Shown: positions 59,801 through 64,000 of the stretch, piece by piece
Layout: each line of letters starts with the position of its first letter
Numbering within the stretch: position 1 is the stretch's first letter
The notes under the pieces: model-generated
What the model was told of the DNA's origin: nothing
The model's input: the letters and a program-made list of their open reading frames with translations, nothing else
The model's database searches: none
Made by a program: the position numbers and the translations under genes
Assembly (NCBI GenBank): GCA_036852015.1
Contig: JAANDG010000168.1
Coordinates: forward strand, 62,001 to 126,000
Length of the DNA stretch: 64,000 nt
Direction of reading: 5' to 3'
DNA from: Pelodera strongyloides
Lineage: Eukaryota > Nematoda > Chromadorea > Rhabditida > Rhabditidae

Positions 59801-61706
59801 ACAGGTTTCAGCTTCTTTTCGCCCCTTTTCCCTGGTGTAGGAGCAGCAGAAGCCTCAGGTTTGTAAGTCCCTCGTATGTAGATCTGGCTGCGAGCACTGA
59901 AATGTACTGTAAATTAGAAGATGATTGGCATGCACTTACACCTTCAAAGAACATCACAAGTTGCTCAATGCAACCCATAACTAATTTCGGCACGCAGTGT
60001 CTATTCTTCGACTACGTCAGCAACTCGGAAAGTACTTACTTTATTTCCAGATTATATACTGAACATATTTCAATCAACACACTGTCATTGGGAGAATTGG
60101 GAAATTATCATATGGAACAGTGCTCCGGCTAATGTTGTATATTCAAAACGAAGTTCGTGGCTTGTGTTCATATATTGAGAAAATTAGTTTGTAGATGGCA
60201 TTCGACAATTAGTCCTACTTACTCACTACCATGCATCATAACAACACTCTAACATCGGAGAGTCATAATTCACAAATCACAAAAATCAACGCACCTATCT
60301 CTCTTCCCAGGATCTAGGTCAAATTTCGATGGTCCTGGCATTTGAGCCTGTTGGTTCGCACTAGTTCCAGGGCAAGAATGAATGCTTCCTTCTGGTGATT
60401 CTCTTCGAGTGCCTGAGGCCTCTGAGGCGGTGGACAATGAGGGCCCAACTCCAGAATCACTTTCGAATCCTCGTAGTACCGGAGTGGCTTCCTTTGTAGT
60501 AAAGCCAAAGCGTCGTCCTCCAGCACTGGTACCAGAACCAGTCGATGGAACATAACTAGTGCCAGATGCAGTGGCCGGTACAAATCCCACGTTAGATCCA
60601 CTGAGCGGTACAGAACCGGATCCAACAGCAGCACTAGTGAGAGATTCTCTGCGCGGAATAGAACTAGAGCCTGCCACCGGGCCAACATGTGACCTTGCAG
60701 CATTTGCATAAGAGGTCGGAGTACCGGAGGGAGCAGGCGCAGCTTCGTTCGTAAAATCTCGGAAAGTCAGAACAGACCCAGAAGGCGCCCTGCCTCTGAC
60801 TATGGGTGCTCGGGTAGGCCTTGTTGCGGCAGTGTGATTTGGGCCAAACACGTCCAAGGCCTGCAGTCTCTCCGTGAGCCTCAAAATCGCAGGGTCCACA
60901 TCCGCAGACAGTTGTTGTGTAGCTTCCACAGCATGATCGGCTTGAACATCAACAGTGCCTAAATAACTAACAAATAACTAAATAGGGAGCCAACGGATAT
61001 TTCCACGAGTTCATCAATTACAAATGTAACCTCTTCTCAACGAAGAAGGCGTCATATTTCACAGTTGAAATAAAAACCGAAACAATGACACAATATTGAT
61101 GGCAGGTCATAGTGAAGCGAACCTTATTTCCACAATCCCGGACAAGGCGTCATGTTTCACATTTCACATAAGGGTCCAGTGACACCAATGAACACAATAT
61201 GCCAAGTATGTGCCTGTGCTAGGTTCCTAACGGAATGTTAAAATTACCTTGCAATCTCTGTTGTTCTGTAGATGCGTCCGAATCACTAACCAATTGTGGC
61301 AGGGTGTTCACAACACAGGTTGCGACCTCTGCCTCTCTTTCCTCTTCAGGATATTCACTCGACATGGAAGGCTTCTAAAAAAAAGAAACATCAAAAATCT
61401 GTCCAGCCAGAAACGTCATCATAAGATCTCCTAACATAACCACTCCTGCCTCAACCCGTTGGACGGGTGGAATACCAATTTGACACCTGAGCACACAACA
61501 CAATGGACATGCACCCAGAATGCGCACGCCAGAAACCACGTGTCATACCAATTTAAGAAAAGAGGATCAAAACAGAAAACCCATACCTGATAGTCACTAT
61601 CATCATCTGATGTCTCTCGCGAACTTTCTGAATCTTCCGCTCGTGCTTCATAATCGTCTGCTGCATCCGCCTCACCACCATTACCCGAACAGCTGGGATT
61701 ACTCAT
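45532..61706 (-). CDS. Argonaute protein, slicer-competent, RDE-1/ERGO-1/ALG type
   Basis: Thirty-two exons (ends from N terminus): 61706-61587, 61374-61248, 60958-60295, 59896-59803, 59379-59269, 58881-58814, 58490-58435, 58196-58060, 57257-57191, 57068-56999, 56689-56578, 56336-56243, 52971-52882, 52599-52512, 52337-52238, 51776-51666, 51516-51406, 50883-50809, 50520-50453, 50243-50204, 49902-49714, 49270-49150, 48956-48871, 48735-48638, 48383-48222, 47779-47686, 47476-47390, 47218-47088, 46753-46666, 46479-46411, 46290-46166, 45631-45532. All GT-AG, in phase; 1250 residues. Residues 1-300 are an acidic then Ser/Thr/Gly/Pro-rich tail; N ~305-500, PAZ ~505-670 (SYREGRVYQFCGFENRPA), MID ~700-960, PIWI ~965-1250. 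The MID 5'-phosphate residues Tyr904, Lys908, Gln920, Lys950 and the PIWI tetrad Asp983 (FVGVDVTHP), Glu1033, Asp1065 (YRDGV), His1203 (VHYAHL) are present. It ends GMLFC. An acceptor five bases before the ATG suggests trans-splicing. Confidence 0.96.
45660..45823. mobile_element. Near-perfect palindromic MITE (family B) in Argonaute last intron
   Basis: TTAAAGCGAAATTCTAGCCT mirrors GGCTAGCCTAGCATTTCGCT then TTAA; inner TTTGCATATGATAAGCAAAT mirrored on the right. Confidence 0.93.
45832..45975. mobile_element. Palindromic element (family C) in Argonaute last intron
   Basis: TATTGTACATACCTTGGGAA is mirrored by TTCCCAAAGTAGGTACAATA; the centre contains GCCCGTCCGAAGCTTCCGGC. A decayed relative is at 50957-51060. 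Confidence 0.88.
47851..48021. mobile_element. Near-perfect palindromic MITE (family B) in Argonaute intron 25
   Basis: TTAAAGCGTAATGCTAGCCC mirrors GGGATAGCATTTCGCTTTAA; arms of about 75 bp around TGCCGTGGACGATCG. Confidence 0.95.
48404..48547. mobile_element. MITE family E copy in Argonaute intron 24
   Basis: GAGGCCGTATTCACCAA at the left, TTGGTGAATACAGCGTC at the right; inner GGGAGCCCTCCCC and GCTCCCTGGGGAGG are also inverted. Confidence 0.85.
49459..49631. mobile_element. MITE family A copy in Argonaute intron 21
   Basis: TTAAAGCGAAATGCCGGCCG and CGGCCGGTATTTCACTTTAA are inverted ends with TTAA flanks. Confidence 0.94.
50957..51060. mobile_element. Family C element, decayed, in Argonaute intron 17
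   Basis: TTTGCATATGATACACAAAT, GGCCGTCCGAAGCTTCAGGC and TACATCGGATGCATAGGATT occur in the order of the family C copy at 45832. Confidence 0.72.
52769..52868. mobile_element. Short decayed MITE of the AGCG superfamily in Argonaute intron 13
   Basis: CCAGTTTTTGAAACGTATCC at the left, TATCAAAACCGGGTGTAATA then TGGCTTTAAG at the right. About 100 bp with TIR remnants. Confidence 0.6.
53694..54484. repeat. Long inverted repeat (arms ~230 bp) in Argonaute intron 12
   Basis: Left arm 53694-53921 begins CTATCGTAAAAATAGTTACT and contains GAACTCGCTTCGCTCGCTAG. Right arm 54249-54484 is its reverse complement, ending AGTAACTATTTTTACGATAG. The spacer is ~327 bp and arms appear over 95% identical by eye. 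Confidence 0.96.
54490..54715. repeat. Tandem AT-rich repeats next to the long inverted repeat
   Basis: ATAGTTCTCTCGAAATTATC recurs at about 54560, 54616 and 54688, followed by GTYTAAATATCCGTTTA and ACTAGATAATAGGA. Confidence 0.85.
54764..54940. mobile_element. MITE family A copy with eroded right end, Argonaute intron 12
   Basis: Left TTAAAGCGAAATACCGGCCG intact; right end CGATGAGTTTCAAAAACGGG has diverged and lost its terminus. Confidence 0.85.
55036..55106 (-). repeat. tRNA-like pseudogene or tRNA-derived SINE head
   Basis: On the minus strand, CATAGCGCAACGGCATCGTG (A-box region) and GGTTCAATTCT (B box) are spaced as in a tRNA. Stems pair imperfectly. It lies in Argonaute intron 12. Confidence 0.58.
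56733..56830. repeat. (CA)n microsatellite in Argonaute intron 10
   Basis: About 90 bp of uninterrupted CA dinucleotides. The Cys/Val reading frames on the minus strand are artefacts. Confidence 0.98.
57645..57837. mobile_element. MITE family A copy in Argonaute intron 8
   Basis: Left TTAAAGAGAAATACCGGACG and right CCGGCCAGTATTTCGCTTTAA; TTAA on both sides. Confidence 0.92.
58614..58796. mobile_element. MITE family A copy in Argonaute intron 6
   Basis: Left TTAAAGCGAAATACCGGCCG and right AACCGGGCAGTATTTCGCTT then TAA; TTAA flanks. Confidence 0.93.
58914..59066. repeat. ~20-bp tandem repeat (7-8 units) in Argonaute intron 5
   Basis: Unit TTGCCAGCCTTTTTTGTTAT recurs with single-base changes. 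It is pyrimidine-rich on the plus strand and purine-rich in the Argonaute transcript. Confidence 0.95.
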
Positions 61707-63443
61707 TTTTTCTGCAATAAGAAAAAATGTATATTATCACACCCAGATAGTGAACAGTGATATTAACTCTATATTATGCATTACACTCGTATAATAAAAA
61801 GCATACATACATACATACATCAGTTAATAATCACACGCGTAGTCTTTGGCATTTTGAATCGCTATAGCATTTTTTGGCATAAGTGATAAATTGAAGCGTG
61901 CAAGACTTCAGAATCACGGGACAAAATTAATAATCTGCGCAATGTTCAGATAATTTTTCAAACGCGCTCGGTGTAAAGATACGACTCTGGAGCAACCAAT
62001 CTGCATAGCATAGACTACAAACTTCACGGAGGACATTTGCTACCACATAGGTGCGAGAGGTTAAGTGAGGAACCGGAGATAATAGAACACAACGCGAAGA
62101 GGTACAAATACCCCTAGAAAGGGAAATAGCATAGAGAAGTGGAGGGAATAGACGGCTGAGAACTGCGCGTGTGCGAAGATTGAACATTATATCCGAAACA
62201 CAAAAGATAAAGATAGATAACTGCATGTTAGACAACTACAATGCTCATGCGCCCATTTGTACAGAGTATAAAAAAAACTGAATGTTAAAATTATAAACCA
62301 ATTACTCACTCAGTTAAATGATCATCATACGTTGGTGTATCTCCTAATTTCCAAAAAAACTACCTTACAGTACATCCTGTGAAACATAACTTTCCACTAG
62401 CACCTAGCACGCCAAAAACAAAAGCTCGCTGCACATTAAAGCGAAATGCTAGCCCCTTTGGAAAATTTGTATATGGTAAGCAAATCCTATGTATCCTATT
62501 AGCATAGGATATTAGAGGATTTGCTTATCATATGCGAATTTTCCAAAGGGGCTAGCATTTCGCTTTAAACAAAACTTTAAAAACAAACCAAGTTAATCTT
62601 GCTCCCCACATGCTTGCCTCAGGAAGACCAGAGTGATACATGCACATTCTAAACTAAACAGCATCGGTTAGCCAAAATCTTGTGATTACATAATTCAACA
62701 TGCAACTCAACCATACAACGCTAAACTATGACGGTGCGCCGCGCATATATGGCGGGTGCGCAGCGAAGAAAAAGGCGGTGCATACAGAAAACAGCAGTTA
62801 CGGCTACTGTGACAAAACAACCTACAAAAACCAAGTAATAAAATGAAATGTAATCAAGTGAACCAACACATGCAACACAAAACACACGGATAATAAAACT
62901 TCTTTATTTATCTCTTATCTCTAAAAGGTAATAACAAGAACAATATCAACAAGGGAGCAACTGCAACACCAACAACAAGAACAGTAACAATCGCTACGCT
63001 ACAACAAACACGCGAAAAGGATAATCAGAGCTGGAAGACCACATAAACAATCTCGCAGAATAGAAAGAATAGAAAGTAAAAGTAAGCATATTGGCTTAAG
63101 CGGAAAAGTCCATACATAAATCCTTCTAAACATAAACACAGTCACAATATCTAAATCTAATACAGTATAACCAACGAATAAACACGATCTAGTGAATATA
63201 ATATTCATAATCCTGGGCTGAATTAACAATAACAAACAGTCCAAGAAAACACTCAACAATAACAATAATAAGAAGAAGATTGAGAAAAAGAAAACATTCA
63301 AAACGCTGACTTTGGAAAGCAATTTTTGCTTGACTGCCTGTTTTATATAAGACCATATAACTTGTAGGACTCTTGCTAGTTCTTTGCGTTATGAAGTTAA
63401 GCTTTATCGCAATGTCATCATATAAAAAAAACAATATTCAAAC
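61707..63443. other. Intergenic between Argonaute and the right-edge gene
   Basis: Presumed Argonaute promoter region and 3' UTR of the upstream gene. It holds one family B MITE (62436-62568); nothing else is supported. A TTGCAG acceptor at 61712 on the minus strand precedes the Argonaute ATG. Confidence 0.6.
62436..62568. mobile_element. Palindromic MITE (family B), centre-deleted
   Basis: TTAAAGCGAAATGCTAGCCC mirrors GGGCTAGCATTTCGCTTTAA. About 35 bp of the usual centre (TTTTGTACGATCG..) is missing, leaving CCTATTAGCATAGGA. Confidence 0.94.
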
Positions 63444-64000
63444 CTAATTTCCAACAAAAGCCGCTAGCATATCATCAACGGATGCTTCTCCCGCGCGCAG
63501 ATCGCTTTCCTGCAAATAGTAAAATGAGAAAACCCCGACACTGTGCAAATACGATAGTTATAGTTGTTATGTTGGTAGGTTGATACTTCGCTTACAGACA
63601 AACTATCCGAGAACAATATAACCAGAAATTTGGGCTAGTTGTGAAACATTTCAAAGTGAAACATAACCCAGTTAAGAAATACCAGACGGTTTTTGAGAGG
63701 CATCACGATCACGGACAACTGAATTCTCACGTATTTATGCTAAGTTGCTCGAATTTAGCTCGATTTTTTATTCTAATTTATGCTCATTTGCATAAGCTGC
63801 ATAGGAATGCTGGTCTACTCGATGTGTTTCAAAAACCGGCCGATACTTCGCTTTAAAACCGCAGTGAACAGACACCATGATTGTGCCTCTACCGGCATTC
63901 TGTGTCTATGCTAACGTACCAAATGCTTAGCTATAGTCATAAGCACTTACGGAATAACACATTCAGTTAACACTAAGGGCTCACCTCCTTTCTCTTATTG
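63444..64000 (-). CDS. Last exons of an unidentified gene (partial, right edge)
   Basis: A terminal exon at 63509-63444 has a TTTGCAG acceptor and encodes ESDLRAGEASVDDMLAAFVG then N and a TAG stop. The preceding exon runs in from the right edge and ends with donor GTGAGC at 63984, reading NKRKE in a compatible phase 0. The short acidic C terminus is not enough to name the protein. A decayed MITE lies in the intron between them. The gene is on the Argonaute strand, 1.7 kb upstream of it. Confidence 0.6.
63671..63856. mobile_element. MITE family A copy, left end decayed
   Basis: Right end AAAAACCGGCCGATACTTCG then CTTTAA; left GTTAAGAAATACCAGACGGT is diverged. The centre contains GCATAAGCTGCATAGGAATG. 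Confidence 0.87.

Noticed and set aside
59482..60132. 216-codon plus-strand frame
   Set aside because: It lies antisense to Argonaute exon 4 and adjoining introns, and the composition is not protein-like.

Overview
The window reads as nuclear DNA of a free-living or parasitic nematode, most likely of the rhabditid type; no genus is assigned. The evidence is many short exons with pyrimidine-TTTCAG acceptors, acceptor sites only a few bases 5' of start codons (as expected for spliced-leader trans-splicing), and nematode-type versions of an Argonaute, a type I PIP 5-kinase, an MBD2/3-like protein, RPL11 and an ANP32-like protein. Introns are long (often 200-1000 bp, one over 3 kb) and full of small inverted-repeat elements. 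All gene models were built by hand from splice sites and reading-frame continuity, without alignment software.

Layout, left to right. 1-2.54 kb: the 5' part of a CR1/jockey-type LINE on the minus strand, with an intact ORF1 and an open EN-RT ORF2 running off the left edge. 4.50-11.61 kb, plus: a 20-exon, 698-residue seven-transmembrane receptor with a tRNA-Pro(CGG) gene in its first intron. 11.6-17.7 kb: no gene recognised, several MITEs. 17.67-26.83 kb, minus: at least 16 exons of a type I PIP 5-kinase (ppk-1-like), 5' end not located. 27-34.7 kb: no gene recognised; MITEs, simple repeats, a hairpin-bearing minisatellite and an ACTACCCC-rich foldback. 34.75-35.94 kb, plus: ANP32-like gene. 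37.46-38.25 kb, plus: rpl-11. 38.66-44.67 kb, plus: an MBD2/3-like gene that has an AT-hook and no recognisable MBD, with introns holding tandem and inverted repeats. 45.53-61.71 kb, minus: a complete 32-exon, 1250-residue Argonaute. Right edge: the last exon and part of the preceding exon of another minus-strand gene.

Functional links are inferred. ANP32-like and MBD-like proteins are chromatin factors, and rpl-11 lies between them; mbd begins about 400 bp after rpl-11 and could be a downstream operon gene. The Argonaute keeps all four slicer residues and all four 5'-monophosphate contact residues, so it should act with primary siRNA-, miRNA- or 26G-like guides, not as a secondary-siRNA WAGO. 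Its introns, and those of the PIP 5-kinase and mbd genes, hold many near-perfect foldbacks that would form double-stranded RNA if transcribed. Most belong to a TTAA-flanked MITE superfamily sharing AGCG termini.
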